Shown piece by piece: positions 22,001-37,000 of a stretch of 64,000 nucleotides of DNA (position 1 is its first letter; every line of letters starts with the position of its first letter). This DNA comes from Okapia johnstoni. Its lineage: Eukaryota; Chordata; Mammalia; Artiodactyla; Giraffidae. The notes beneath the pieces are model-generated. The model had not been told where the DNA came from and did not search any database. It was given only the letters and a program-made list of their open reading frames with translations. The position numbers were made by a program, and so were the translations under genes. The stretch is taken from positions 29,920,001 through 29,984,000 of the forward strand of contig CM044314.1 in assembly GCA_024291935.2 (NCBI GenBank), given 5' to 3'.

Positions 22001-25000
22001 AAACTCGGATATAAACATTGACATTCAATTTCCAGCCATTGTAAGTAGAAAATAAATGTTAGAATTTTCACAGAGTAGTATGGAAGTCCTATTTTTTTTT
22101 TTCTCAATGTGAGCTAGATGTGGATATATTTTAGATGTTTGAGGACAGTTTAAGTGTAATGTTTTTTTTTTTTCCCTAAAACTACTTTGTTTTTAAAAGT
22201 ATAATTTTTTCCCGAAAGATTTTTTTTAATGTTCTTCTGCATGCCTTCAGTTTTAAAGAGTATTTCTTCTTATTCTACATATCTTTCCTGCTTTCTTCAA
22301 ACACTGGCTTTTTTAACCATGTGACTCTGATGGTGTTACTTAGCTCTATTAACTTGAAAAGATTAAATTATCTTGACAATTCAGCTTTGCAGTGGCAGCA
22401 AAGGATTTCAGATTTCAAATGGGTGTGTGTGTGTATATATGTATATATACACACATACATGCATATAAACATTTAAGACCTGCAAGCTCTATTTGTTCCT
22501 GAGTTTCCTCTTAACATACACCCACCTTGTAAAAATAATTACACTTTTGAAGAACTGCACCTAGCCTAGATTTCTGGCTTAAACGCGGTTCAGAAAGATG
22601 TTGATGAGTCAGAACTTTAAAACTGGAAGGCACTTTAGTAGGTTATTCATTTACTTACTGGTGGTTCCTGCAGGCCAGTTTGCAAATGGTTTATGCCCAT
22701 TTACTTGGGTTACTGCTTAAAAATAGAAATAAAGATTTCTGACCTCCTCCCCCAGGTGTTCTATTTCACACTCTCTCATTCCTTGCCATCCCCAATTGCT
22801 ATAGCTACCTGATCAGTTGATCAAGATTTTACTTTTTTTAACCTTAAATTATAATTAAATAATTTACCAGCATGGCAGTTATTTTGATTTCATATTATTC
22901 ATTCTTCGAGTCTGTGTGATATGCCAAAGCACTAGACTAGGTTCCAGAGGACAAAAAAGATATGATTGCTTCTGCATGAAATTCATACCTGGTGAAGGAG
23001 ATAAGTAATTATGTATAGATAATTAATTATAAGAGCACTTCAGAAAAACAAGGTTCTGTGACAGAAAACAAGCAGTCCTGAAGCCCCTTTGAATGGATAA
23101 CATTTAAGCTGAACTCTAAAAGATGAAAAGGGATGGAGAGAGTGAAGGAGTGTTTTGGCTTGAGGGCACATCATTTGCAGGCATTGAGCGTGGCCTGTTC
23201 AAGGAGCTAAAGGGAAAATTGTTAGGGCTGTGAAGGGACCTAGAGAAAGAGGAGCATAAGATGAGGATAGAGATGTAGCCTGGATCCCGAAATACAGGAA
23301 GCTGAAATTTCATTTTGACCTAAGGGCATTAAGTAGCCAGACTGAGAGTTTTAAGTAGGGTCAGGACTGGATCTAATGCATGGTTTTAAGTGGTTTTGGT
23401 TCCCTGTGTAGCAAGGATTAGAGAAAGGCAAGACAGAAGTGGACACCAGTAAGCAATCTGTTGAAGTAGTCGCACAGAATAATAGTATAGTATTAACAGT
23501 TTGACAGCTTCTAGCCACAACTTGGAGATTTGCTGAGAGGCTAATTAACTCATTGATTAGTGAATCAGGAGTTAACTGAGTAGTCAGTCTCTTTTTGCCC
23601 ACAGTCATCTTTCAGTGCTCATTTCTCTGTGTCTGACTGTGTGCACATATCACAATGATTAGTTCCTTTACTCAGGTAGTAAGGTGCTTTCTAGTTTGGA
23701 AAGGCATTTGGATAACCTCAGATGACTGTGTATTATCTCAGTGAAGCCAAAGTACTTATGAATTATTTGATGTATTCATTGATTTATTTCCTAGATGTCT
23801 CAGCCAGATGTTCTCTTACTTGTCCAAGAATGTTTAAAGAACAATGGTAAGGCCAAATTCTTTCCACATTTTGTTGTTAAACTTTTCTTTTGTCTATAAT
23901 TTGAATATATCTTATTTCTCAAGCTTTGAAAATAGGAAATCATGTTTTTTGATTTACTTATATGAGTAATAGCCAAGCAAAAAACTAAAGCAAATGCCCA
24001 TGAATTATTAGCAGGTTAATCGGAGTCTTGTTGGTTGTTCTACCATGCAGAATAACTGTTTTGTAAGTAAAGCTTTTCGCTTGGTGATAATGTCACAATT
24101 TGTAAAGATTATATAAGCCCTAGCCTAAGACTGATAAGAGTCAAAATATGTAAAATTTACTCTTGAGGTTAAAACTAAAGGGTGTTCATCTGTATTCCAT
24201 GGCTCAAATTAATACTTTATGAATAATAAATAGTGTGAACCAACCCAGAATAATGAATCAACAAATAATTGTTCCCAGGTATGTTATCATATGTCCAAAG
24301 TAATGTCCAACTGCGACTTGACAGCTTGTGTGCTTTCCATAGGCCTGGTTAAATTGTCTCATCCCTGAATTAGTATTTCCCATCCTTTTTATTTTGACTG
24401 AATGAAATGTTTAAACTTTTCTTCTTACTTCAGTAGTATGTATTTTGGCCCTACATGTTTCAGTAGCTTTTGCAGCAATTTTGTTTTTTATTGTCCTATC
24501 CGTATTTATAATTATGTTACTGACCTCTAACGTTTAAATGTTCTAGTTCAATAATGTAGCCATTTCTAATCAGACATTAATTTTGTAAAATAAGGGTTTT
24601 AAATTAATGTGATTACTTGATTCTTGAATATAATACTTTTTCCTTTTCAAGTCATTTTTATTTCATAATCATCTCTTAAGAGCTTTATTTCATAATGGTC
24701 TTTCGAAAGACCCAACAGATGATACACAGCTGGTACTTGTACTTTATCTAATTGTGCTTTTAAACAAAGGCTTAATTAACTAATCTGTGTAATATTCTTT
24801 TCTTTTTCCAGACTCTTTTATTGATGTTGATGCAGATTTCCATGCTCGGGTGCCAGTGGTGGTGTGCAGAGAAAAGCAAAGGTCTCTGTTTTTTTAAGCT
24901 GTTTATTAAGTATCAGCTTGCCAAAAGCACTTGTACTTTGCTACATCTTAATGTCCATTTTCTAGAATTACAAGCGCCTGTGTGGTTAATTTCATAAGCT

Positions 25001-28000
25001 TACTATTAGCTTTCTCCCTCTACTGTTGGTGTTTAACCCAAGAGGAAAAGGTGTTTTATTTTAAAAAGAAGAAAATTACTTAAAAGGAAAAAATATAGAA
25101 AGGAAGCATTTTGGTCCATTTCAGTAAAAAAAAAAAAAATCTGTCAAATAGTTACTTGCTCTGATCACCTTTATTTGCCATTCTTTTTAGCAGCATTTTA
25201 AACAGGACTGAAAACAGTTGGTATGACTTCACCCAGCTCTCTCTCTCCATCTGGAAACACTCCCATTCCCACTGTAGATGGGTGGTTTGTAGGCTGTAAT
25301 GATTCACCATCAAGCAGATTCCTCCAGCTAGGGAAAACACTTTTGCTCCTACTAAGATGAATTCATACTCCCATTTGAAACATTTTACACTTCTTCTTTG
25401 CAGTTCACCATAAAAACTGTTTTAATATAAGAAAACGTGACAGTTTTAGTTCTTAAAAAATAAAGTTTACCCAGAAAATAGCTGCCCTATTTTTTTTAAG
25501 CCAGTTATTTAAATGACCCATAAAGGTTTAATGAGTTTTTTATTTTCATTTTTAAGTTATTTATTATAAGTGTAAATTAGTTGGTGGTGGTGTAAAAGAA
25601 ACCTGATACCTGTATAACACTTTATCTTTCTCTTTTTCCTTCCCATTGTCACCCTCTACCCCCCACCAGTGGTCTTCTTTGTAAAGTGAGTGCAGGAAAT
25701 GAAAATGCTTGTCTGACAACAAATCATTTAACTGCCCTTGGAAAACTAGAATCAAAGCTGGTTCCTCTGGTGATTGCATTTAGGTACTGGGCAAAGGTAG
25801 GTTTGAGTTCTTTAAATGAATGAATACATTCTACGTATGCATAAGCAGTACACTTTGATTTTTACATGACTCATTTAATCTTAAATGTTTGGATGCATAT
25901 TTATAGACATCAAGAGAGATGGCATCTGAGTATTAGAAATTTTAATGTACATAGAAAAACTCACTGTTTCTGTTTGACTATAGCATATTGTTCAAAAGAT
26001 CAATGATTTATGATACTTATTAAAAATTAGATTTGTAGGTCAAATCGGAGTTATAGCCTACGAGTTTACGTTTTAACTAGTTTCCTGAAGTGAGTCTCAG
26101 ATACAGGAAAGTTGAGATAAAGCCTCTCATACCATCCAATTTAAACCCATGCTTAGTCAGTCATGTTGGCTCTTTGTGACCCCATGGACTGCAACCCTCC
26201 AGGCTCCTCAGTCCATGGAATTTTGACAAGAATACTGGAGTGGGTTGCCGTTTCCCCCTCCAAAGTATCTTCCCAATCCAGAGATCGAACCTGCATCTCC
26301 TGTATTGGCAGGTGGATTCTTTACCACTGAGCCACCAAGGAAGCCCCAATAATAAACCCAAAGACTCCCCCAAAATGAAAGCCACTATGTGATCTTGCTT
26401 TATATTTCTACAGTATTTTAAACATGGTATCCTAATGAAATGTTCAGATGAACACAAGAGCATCTAACATTTCTCCAAAATATAAGATCCCATCACAATT
26501 ATAATGGAGAAGGCAATGGCAACCCACTCCAGTCCTCTTGCCTGGAAGATTCCTGTGGATGGAGGAGCCTGGTGGGCTGCAGTCCTTGGGATCGCTGAGA
26601 GTCGGACACGACTGAGCGACTTCACTTTCACTTTTCACTTTCATGCATTGGAGAAGGAAATGGCAATCCACTCCAGTGTTCTTGCCTGGAGAATCCCAGG
26701 AACGGGGGAGCCTGGTGGGCTGCCGTCTATGGGGTCGCACAGAGTTGGACACAACTGAAGCGATGCAGCAGCAGCAGCATCACGATTATAAACTTGAGAT
26801 TCTGTATAGAAAAAAGCCGGAAGCTTTATGGATTAGAACATGGCAGTGACAATATATAATTCCTGTTGCTTGAGTCGAAGATGCAGCAGGGACAGAGGAT
26901 GCCTCACTCTTAATTGAGTGAATTGGTAATCACAATATGTTGTGCTTTGAAAGCAGCCTCCTACTTCATGACTAAGTTGTTATTTGTGCTAGCGCTAATT
27001 GGTTTGCCTGCTTTCTTTCCTCTAATTACGTTTCTGACCAAAGCATGCATTTTAAAGGTAGCAGCTAAGCGTGAGGGGGCCATTAAACTGAGCAAAGCCA
27101 GTTGGCTTACGTTTGGGATTGAATCATTATTTTGACTTCATTAACAAGTTTTTGAACCAAGTGAATGGATTTACCATGGATATCAAAAAATAAATAGATT
27201 TTTAGAGCCTTTCACAAGTGAGTTTAGTTAACAAAACGAAAAATTTGAAGTGGAAACTGTCACTGAAAACCACAATATGTGTTTACAACACAAGTATAAG
27301 GAAGTTGGGTATTTTGTCATTGTGGAGTTTCATTTTGAAGAGTAAATCACATGATTAATGGAGATGAATTAACAGATTTTAGACCAAATTGCGTAAGTGA
27401 CAAGCTGGTACAAAAGAATGCTTATCCTCTTTTCTCTCATTTGTAGCTTTGCAGTATAGATCGCCCTGAAGAAGGAGGTTTGCCACCTTATGTGTTTGCT
27501 CTGATGGCCATTTTCTTTCTTCAACAGAGGAAAGAACCCCTTCTGCCTGTTTATCTAGGATCATGGGTATAAAACATTTTTTGCTTATATATCCAATATT
27601 GATTTTATTATGGGGCCACAATCCCTTGTGCATAATTTCAAAATCTAAAAACCTAACCAGAACTGACATGAATTCATTTATCCTATTATTGTGAAAATTC
27701 ATACCTCTCACTGCTGAAATATTAATATACTTGGCTACAAGATGCTGCCATGTACTCTGCTAGGGAGACTGTTACTTTTCTAAACTGAAGAAACTTATAA
27801 TTTATGGAGCACATGATTTTGAGGTTTACAGACAAGAGAGTGTGAACCTACATTATCATTTGCTACACACTTTCTTTGGGTACGGTTTTATAATTTGATA
27901 CTTGAATTTATGTATCACCTCCAGGCAGACTGTAGGCAGCATTCAGTTCACTATCACTTTCTTTTACTGGTCTTTTTGTTCTCTTTCTGTCCTGTTCCCT

Positions 28001-31000
28001 GTGAAACAAAAGAAAATGTAAGTACTGAGATTGCTACTCATACCACAAGATGCAGAACTTAGACATCACCTCTTAGATGATATTTTGCTGTAATCTTTAA
28101 GATGAATAAGGCTTCAGTAAGGTGGCCACTCTTTCTTTCTGGATAAATTAAAGTTGAGCTGATTTATTCAAATAGTAAGATTTAAGAAGGAGCCATCTCA
28201 AAGTCAAAGTGAGGTTATTTTCATTCTCTTGAAATCCTTACTTTTAATCCCTAGGTAAAATTCCTTGATAAAAGTCTTATGTGTATCCTTATTTTATAAA
28301 AAGCCTCACTTGGTAAAAGCTTACTGTGATACATCCAGTATTTTAACTACTTGTCTTCTTACCATACGCAGGATTCTCATCATTTGAGGAGGAGATGTTC
28401 CAGAGCCGTAGTTCTTAATTTTGGATATATATATATGTATATTAAATAAGATTTTAAGGAATTTTTTTCTTTATACTAAATGTGTTGAGAATTAAGCAAG
28501 GACCTTTATCAGGCAGGCCCTGAGAACAAAAGCTGAAGCAGAAACACTGTCCTGGCTTTAGGAATTGCAGTCTGCTGTGCTGCGACCCAGTTGCCTAAAG
28601 TTCTCTTTGTGCTTGTGGTACTGAAATGAAAAAATTCAGGGTATCCTTGGTAGTCTGTTCTCCTGGTGAAAAAATGGTGAGAGAACAAAGTCAACCCTTA
28701 GTTGACAAATAACCCTTTTCATCAGACCTAAGCCTGATGTAAAAGTCTTTGAAAAAGTCTTTGAAGTTTTCTTTTCACTTTTATCCTAGAGAGATAGGAG
28801 TTTAAGATACAACCAAACCAGTTGGACTCCTGGGCCAAAAAAATGCCTGAGAAGAGGTTGGCCGTGTTGCCATATCACTGCTGTCTTAGTGAAATCTGCC
28901 TTTTCTTGTGTCTTCATCATCTCTGAAGTGGGCATCTGTCACTGATGTGAAGATGCAGGAAAAAAAGCGCTTCTCTTCTTGTGATGGGAGTCTCTTCAGG
29001 ATTTGCTTAAGAGAAGCATGAATACCTACCTTTGTCTATAGACAAGTGTTATTATTTCCTCGGCAGTGATACTAGAAGTTCTCTAAGGTGACAGAATTTG
29101 GTTTTGATTATGCCATTTATTTATTGAAAATTTAATGACAGAAACAAGTATATAGTGGTCAAACACTGGATTGAACTGTATATATCAAATAAGGCAGACT
29201 ACTGCCTGACCTAAAGTGATCTTAGTTTTCACCTTTTTAAACTAGTCAGGTATCGGTGTGCTGGTTTCTGCTAGAGTATTAATCAAAAATAAACAGCAAG
29301 TGACAGAAAAGAAATGCAGTGCCTTGTTCATGCCAGGTATTTTATATGATGGTTTCTGTAGAAAATCTATTGAAAACCTCAAAATTATGTGTATGAAAGT
29401 ATCCAAACTGTTAACTTCTTCAAAATCTTTAAATCACTCTGTATATTAGTTATTGTACTAAGCCCTGAAAGTAATGCATGGGTGAATAAGATTAGATTCT
29501 TTGTCAAGAAGTTTAGACTACCATATTTCTGTGCTCTGATCTGTGTTTTCAAAAATCTTTTTGCCATTCTCTCCCAACCTACTCAGATCTCTTTCACGTT
29601 GGAGACTGTCTCTCTGACCTTTTACTCCCAATTAAAATTTCCGTTTTATTATCATTTGATACTGATATGTGAGTTTTGAATGATGAATAGATGTAACCCT
29701 GTCTTCTTTGCCTCTTTTATCCCCTCCAACAATATTTTACTAGTCTCCTAGTAAATATTTTTTTGAATCATTCTTATTTTAGATTATATAACCTTAACCC
29801 TTAGGAAACAATTATTTTCACTTTAAGAATGCCAGATAATACAGTAGAAAGAAGAGTAGTGTCAAGTGTTAAAAGTTTGGCAGTGCTGAGAGTCACCCAG
29901 GATTTGCCACGAAAATCCTTGTAACCTTGAGCAAGTTGTTTAATCTCTGAGCCTTGGGGAACGACTCATCTGAGAAATTTTGAAATGAGATCATGAATGT
30001 GGAGCTCCTAGAACAAGGTAGGAGAACAGATGTAGTCCTTTCCCCCTTCAATAGAAAGTCAAGTTCCACTTATGGTATGGAGGCTTGAACTCCTAAACAA
30101 GTGATCCTTCTGGAAATAACAGCTGTAAATTCCCAACAAAACACATAAAATAACAACCTGAAGGACCTGGAGACTGTACAAACTCAGACAGACTTTAGAG
30201 AGAAGCCAAGAATTAAGCAAGTGACCAACACAAAGTGAGTTCCTGTTTTTCAGTGGCTTTACCATAAAGGCTTTACTAGTAGAAAAGCCACTCCTCTTTG
30301 TGGGCAGAGGAACTAGGGCCACCAAATAATAAGGGGAAAAAAAACAAAGAGGGAAAATACAGAGAAGTGGAACCCTTAATTCTTTCTGGCAACTCAGCAT
30401 ATCTCTGACTGATTGTTGACCAATCCAGTGCACCATATAAGGTTCTTGAAAGTCATCGCTCCGTCCTCACAAAAAGAAAAAAGCTGAGCATGCTGAAAAT
30501 CAACAACTCTTATTAGATCCTTCAGAGAAGTGGGGTCGTGGAGAAAACCACTGGCCCCCAAATTGGAGAGACAGGCGGATATATAACTTGTCGGAGCAGA
30601 AACCCAGGAACAGAATCCTGCCACTGGAACCACTACCAGGCTGAGAAAACTGTGATTCTGGAAGTTCAGTTTGGATAAGCATGCAAGTGAAAAACAGCAG
30701 AGGGCCCATTCATAAGGTGCCCATCTCATGAGTTTTATCTCCAGAAATGCCCACCAGGTTCTCAGGGTAAAGATCCAGGAAAAATCCTCTATCCAGGAAA
30801 AAGGTTGTCAATTTGAAATTGCCTAGAACACTCTGCTGTCTTAAGTAAAAGCCTGCCTTCAAGGGAAACAATTTTACCAGGGCCAAGTTGGACTGTAAAG
30901 AAAGCTGAGTGCCGAAGAATTGATGCTTTTGAACTGTGGTGTTGGAGAAGACTCTTGAGAGTCCCTTGGACTGCAAGGAGATCCAACCAGTCCATCCTAA

Positions 31001-34000
31001 AGGAGATCAATCCTGAGTGTTCATTGGAAGGACTGATGTTGAAGCTGAAACTCCAGTACTTTGGCCACCTGATGTGAAGAGCTGACTCATTTGAAAAGAC
31101 CCTGATGCTGGGAAAGATTGAGGGCAGGAGGAGAAGGGGATGACAGAGGATGAGATGGTTGGATGACATCACCAACTCAATGGACATGAGTTTGGGTAAA
31201 CTCTGGGAGTTGGTGATGGACAGGGAGACTTGGCGTGCTGTGGTCCATGGGGTCACAAAGAGTTGAAAACGACTGAGCAACTGAACTGAACTGAACCATC
31301 TTGAGTTTTATCAGGGCCTGACTGACCTGGGGCAAGGAAAAATAGCCAGCTCCAATGTTCCGTTCCCTGTCTCACCTCAGATTGGCAGGACTGAGAAACA
31401 CAAAGTGAAGGTTACAGCCCAGGATCACAGTCTCACTAAAAGACTGAGACCTCATAGGACTATAGAATGTCTCCCCTCTCTCCACAGCTTACTACAGCAT
31501 CATTCGGCCTCCTGTGTAATAATGGGGTTACAGTAGAAAGATTTCATTTAAGAAGTCTCTCGGGAAACCCAAAAACAGTAGAGGAGACAAAAACAAGGAT
31601 ACCAATGGAAGTTATAGCCCCTTGACATCTGCAGCTACAACAAACAGTACATTGCCTGACTCCAGCCAGATAAAGGAAAAAACCTCACACCACAGGGTTT
31701 TACCCACCTTTCAACAAAAAAAATTATAAGGCATACTAAAAGGCAAAGTCATAGTTTGAAGAAACAGAGCAAGCATTGGAATTATCTCACCAGGAATTTT
31801 AACAATGTGACTTAATTGTGCTTAAATGTGCTTAGGGCTCTAAAGGAAAAAAAAAAACCAGTAAGCTTTACTCAGTAGAAACTTCTTAAACTGAAAAGCA
31901 AGGAGGAAGAAAAGAATGAATAAGAAATGGAACAGAATATCTAAGAATTGCAGAACAATTACTAAGGGTTGCAGAACAATTACTAAGGGTTGCAGAACAA
32001 TTACTAAGGATTATAGGCTCCACTGTCTGTTGGATTTCCTAGGCGAGAATGCTGGAATGGGTTTCCATCTCCTTCCCCAGGGATCTTCCCAGCCCAGGGA
32101 TTGAACCCACATCTGCATTTCAAATGAACTCTTTTTTTTTTTTTTTTTTTTTTACTACTGAGCCACCTGGGAAGCCCCAAGTAGGCCCTAGAAAAGATCA
32201 CATTTCATCCTGAGTTAGAAGGAAACTTTTATGATCAAGGGGAGCGACATGATGTCTTACGGTTTAGGATTGCTCTGTCAGGTAAACCACAGTTGTCCAT
32301 TTAATGTGAAAATACATTGGAGAATCAGACTACCACAGTCATACCCTAGCCCACAATTCATTATATACATTAGCATGATTAAAGGCTGTGAAAAATCCCA
32401 CTATACCTACAGTAAAATCTGTTCACGTTTGATCCACATTTCTTAGACCTTTTGAGCCTATGCTTTTCTTTAGCATCTTAACCATGTCCAAAGAAACACT
32501 TTATGTTTATTGAGTGCTTGCTATATGCTATGCCCTGTATCTGAATGCTTTATGTCCATTATTTTTTCCATAACTATCCCATTAAGGAGATGCTAGTGTT
32601 ACCCCTTTTTACAAGAACCTGAGACAAAAACAAGGACCTTACTGCAGGTCTCACAGCTAGTGCCTAGGAGAGTAAGGTTTGGGCCTAGGTGGGGTTTACA
32701 CCAGAACCATGCCTTAGGCCTGGGCCGTGGTCTGTTAGACTGTTAGACTATTTACTAAAAAATTATTTCCAAAAGAGCTTCCCTTGTGGCTCAGCTGGTA
32801 AAGAATCCACCTGCAATGCCGGAGACCTGGGTTGAGAAGATTCCCTGGGGAAGGGAAATGCTACCCACTCCAGTGTTCTGGCCTGGAGAATTCCATGGAC
32901 TGTATAGTCCATGGGGTCGCAAAGAGTTGGATGCAACTGAGAGACTTTCACTTCACTGTTTCCAAAAATCACCATTTCTTTTGCAAATCAAAACCTTGAT
33001 TTTTTTCCTCTTTAAATTTACAGATGTCTCAAAGATAATCTTTTGATAAAAGATGCCTTTCATATTTTCAATGAACTGTGTTACTTTTCATTTCTTTCAG
33101 GATTAATATGCTCTGATTGTTTTAAAATCGTTTCTGCCTTATAATGTGTGTCTAATTTTTCCTAGATTGAAGGATTCTCACTAAACAAATTAGGAAACTT
33201 CAACCTTAAAGAAATTGAGAAAGACTCTGTGGTCTGGGAGTACACTGATAATGTTGCAGGGGATGTGGACTCAACAAAAGAGGAGGCACCAAAGGAAATG
33301 GCCATTAAAAGGGGACAGGTCTGTTTTCTCTCATGTCTGGTCTTATCATTTATTTTTAATTCAGTTGTTAATTGTGGAGTTTATGAGTTAGTGTTCCTCT
33401 GTTCTTTCCTCAACTATATTTAACTGTTTCATAACTGTTTAATTTCTAGTCTGTTCAGTTCTTTGAATAGACAAGGAATAAGAAAAGGTAAAATTCAAAT
33501 CATTGAATCCACAGTTACATAGTCTCTTCTCTGTGTAAGGTGCTGTGAAAGAGGCTGAGAATTCAAAAATAAGTTTCTATCTGTCCTCCAAGAGCTTAGG
33601 TCTTAGGTGGTATTATGAGGTTTAAATATAAGAAAAGTTAACTAACCTCAAATTGCTAAAATAACAGTGAATAAGCCTATGGTAGTATACTTGTCCTTAT
33701 TCATACCATTAGTAGTGAGAAGGAGAATTTATGCACAAGGAACGAGCTGCCGTTAGAATTTCAAACAAAAATCTAAGCAATGTAACAGTAGGACTCTGAC
33801 CCAAATTGTTAAACAGTCCTTGACTCCACGAGCTTTCTCATATCCTTTTGGGGTAAAATGACAATAATATCCACAACAAAATACCTCTGAGACTGGGATT
33901 CTAATCCCAGCTCTTCACAAACAGGTCATGTTACTCCTGTAGTCCTTGTTTACTGTGGCCTAAAATGGGGAGATATTGGTGAGTCATATATTCCTGGTTT

Positions 34001-37000
34001 TGTTGAGGGGAAGAGAATGGTGGTGGCACCCTACCTGAGCTGCCACCAGAACACGCCACTTGTGTCATTTGTCTGTTTGGGGTTCCAGTGGTGGCTAAGA
34101 GCACAGACTATGGAGCCAGAATATTTGAATTTGTATCCCAGCTCACCCACTTCTAGCTGTGTGTCTTTGGGCAGGTGACTTAATCTTTCTGTGCCCCAGT
34201 TTCCTCACCTGTAAATGGGGATGATTTTGGTACCTTCTCATAGGGTCATCGATTTATAGAATGCTTAACTCAGTGCCAAGCATATGGTAAGCACTCAGTA
34301 AATGCTAGCTACTAGTCTTACTTTATTTGAAAAACACGGCGTTCTCCATGTTTTAAAAAAAATAACAATGTCAGTACCACTAGTCTAGGTATGTCAGAGG
34401 TCTCTTAAGTTCCATATTATGATATTGTGAAGTCATTTCAGTGAGATGTTGAATATATGGATAGAGATGAGATCTAGTGGAACTTCCTATTTCTGGGGTT
34501 TTCTTTGTGTCCTCAACTGTTGTTTGTGGGACCAAAACAACTACATTTTTAATCAGGTTTGCTTTGTAAATCCACCTGATGACTTCATCTTATTTCACAG
34601 AACCTTTATGTTGAGATTTACTGAATAAATCTGTGACCACACCACTTATTTTGAAGCTTGATATAATAAAGTGCAATTGGAAGCAAATTTGTATACCCTA
34701 GAAGGAAAGGCTACTGCTGAAAGACCACTTAAATACATTTATCTTTGCATTTCAATGCTAATTGGAGAGATTAATCATGCTGCCACTTCTAAAATTAAGT
34801 GAGGTCTGGACAGTGTTGACATTGCATAGTGTGGTGAAAGAGCACTGGCCTGGGATCAGGAGACATTGTTCTTCTGCCACACAAGCCACATAAACTCTTT
34901 GGGTTTCAGTTCCTTCTCTTGTAGCATATGGGAGTTGAACTAAATTACCTCTTAAGAGCATCTTACAGTTGTGACATGGTTTCAATGATATATGGATTTC
35001 TTGTATTTAAAAAGACTATACCTAAATGAAAAAATACAGACAGCAACCAGTCTGCCAGATGCTTTCCCTTGTTTCTGATTTAATCCTCATAACTATCCTG
35101 TGTTATAGGTGGTATCATCCCTACTCTGCAGATAATGATAGCGACCATTTTTTGAACATGTGTGCCAGGCACTGTGCTAAGCTCTTAACAGACTCTCTCT
35201 CACTCAGTCCTCCCAACAGCCCTATGAGGTGGGTACTATGATCCCCATTGTTCAGATGAGGAAACTGAGGCTTAGACAGCTTATATATCTTCACCAGGAT
35301 CAGACACAGCTAGTAAATGGAAGAGCTGGATTTGAAAGCTTAGCATGTCCCATTCGAAAGCCAGTTCTCTTCGCTTCTGAGCTATACTGCCAGTCCAAGA
35401 ATGAAGAAGCTAGGTCACGAAGCAGTCAAAATCTGTGAAGTGACAAAGTCAGTATTTGGACCCTCTTTTTCTTTTCTAAGTCCTTTGAACTTTGCACTGT
35501 ATTACATCACAGTGTGTCACATCTTATCATGAGTCTGTGAGTGGAAAACTTGTATTAATTTCTGATATCAAGGGTTATTTATTCGACTTTAAAATCAGTT
35601 GCTGCTGGAAGAACCAATGAACTTAATGTAGCTTCTCAGAGCAAGTGAGAGGAGCATTTTTCCTTTTACTCTATGCACATAACTGCAGCCCATTTCTGTG
35701 TCTAACGGTGTAAAGGCGCCCTCCGGCGGCAGGAACAGGGAGAACTCAGTGCTAAGAGTAGTAGCAGTGAAGCACAGTTCTCTCCACCTGCCCTTAAGAC
35801 TTCAAAATTAGAAGTGCTGCCTGGTTATGTGCTGCCTGTCTATTCCTATGATACTGACTAGATTTTAACATAACTTTAATCCCAGAATTCAGTGAAGGAA
35901 TGCAGTTTTCTCACAATCAAAATAGAAGCTAGAATGTGATTTATCAAGATAGACTGCTGATTCATATCTTTGCTAAGGTTTTTCAGATTTATTTAATTTG
36001 ATGCTTGAAGATCTCTAATTTTTCAGATTGTACTGACATCTGAAATAACCTGTATATTTTCTCTTTGCTGTTAATAGGTATCATTAATATTTGATTCAAA
36101 ACAGCAGCCTTCAGTACCAGTTGGGCAGCTCTGGGTGGAATTGCTTCGATTCTATGCTTTAGAATTTAATTTGGCTGATTTAGTGATAAGTATCCGTGTC
36201 AAAGAGTCGATATCTCGTGAATCAAAGGATTGGCCCAAAAAGCGCATTGCCATTGAAGGTATCTCAAAATATTTATCTTTAATTCCCAACCCCACCCCCC
36301 TTTTTTTTTAAGGTATCAGTCTAACAGCATGCTTTTTATTTCAGTCTTTTTTCAGCTTCTACATGTAAGGTAGGCCTGACCCCAAAGGTGACGTAGATAG
36401 CGAGACTCTTGCATGCGTTACAGTAGATCTTTCCAAGGGACCAAATTGTTCATCCTGAGTTTTTGAAGTGCTGTGATAAAAAATTTTAATTACTTATGCA
36501 ACTAAAAGGAATAGCTGTCTGTGTCATTTTCTTTGTAAATTGCTTAATAACTTTAAATGCTTAAAAAGTCTTTTCCAAGTGACATGTAGATCCCCCTTTC
36601 CTCTTCGCTGTTCTCATTTCTGAATCTTTAGATTCAGTCCTTTCGTGAATTGTTATTGACGTTGTTTATTTTTACAGAGGTTGAGGAAAATACCTTTTCT
36701 CATGATAAACAGCATTCTTCATTAAATTTCTCTCCGTGGAGAGAGAGTTTATTTTGGGAATACCTGCAGTAATATTTAGAACTTATTCATAAAAACACCT
36801 TTTCTCTTTAAAAACACTTAGCTCTTAAATGAGTTAAGTCTTATTTAGCTGAAACCATTATATGAAAGACAAATTGGTGTGCCCTGTAGACTCCTCTAAA
36901 TGGACGAGCTCCTATCAGCTTTACAAAGTCAGGAGATGGAAACCCCTCTAGAAATCTTAATTCTCCTCCTTCAGATAATTTAAAGAACCTCCTAAATGGA

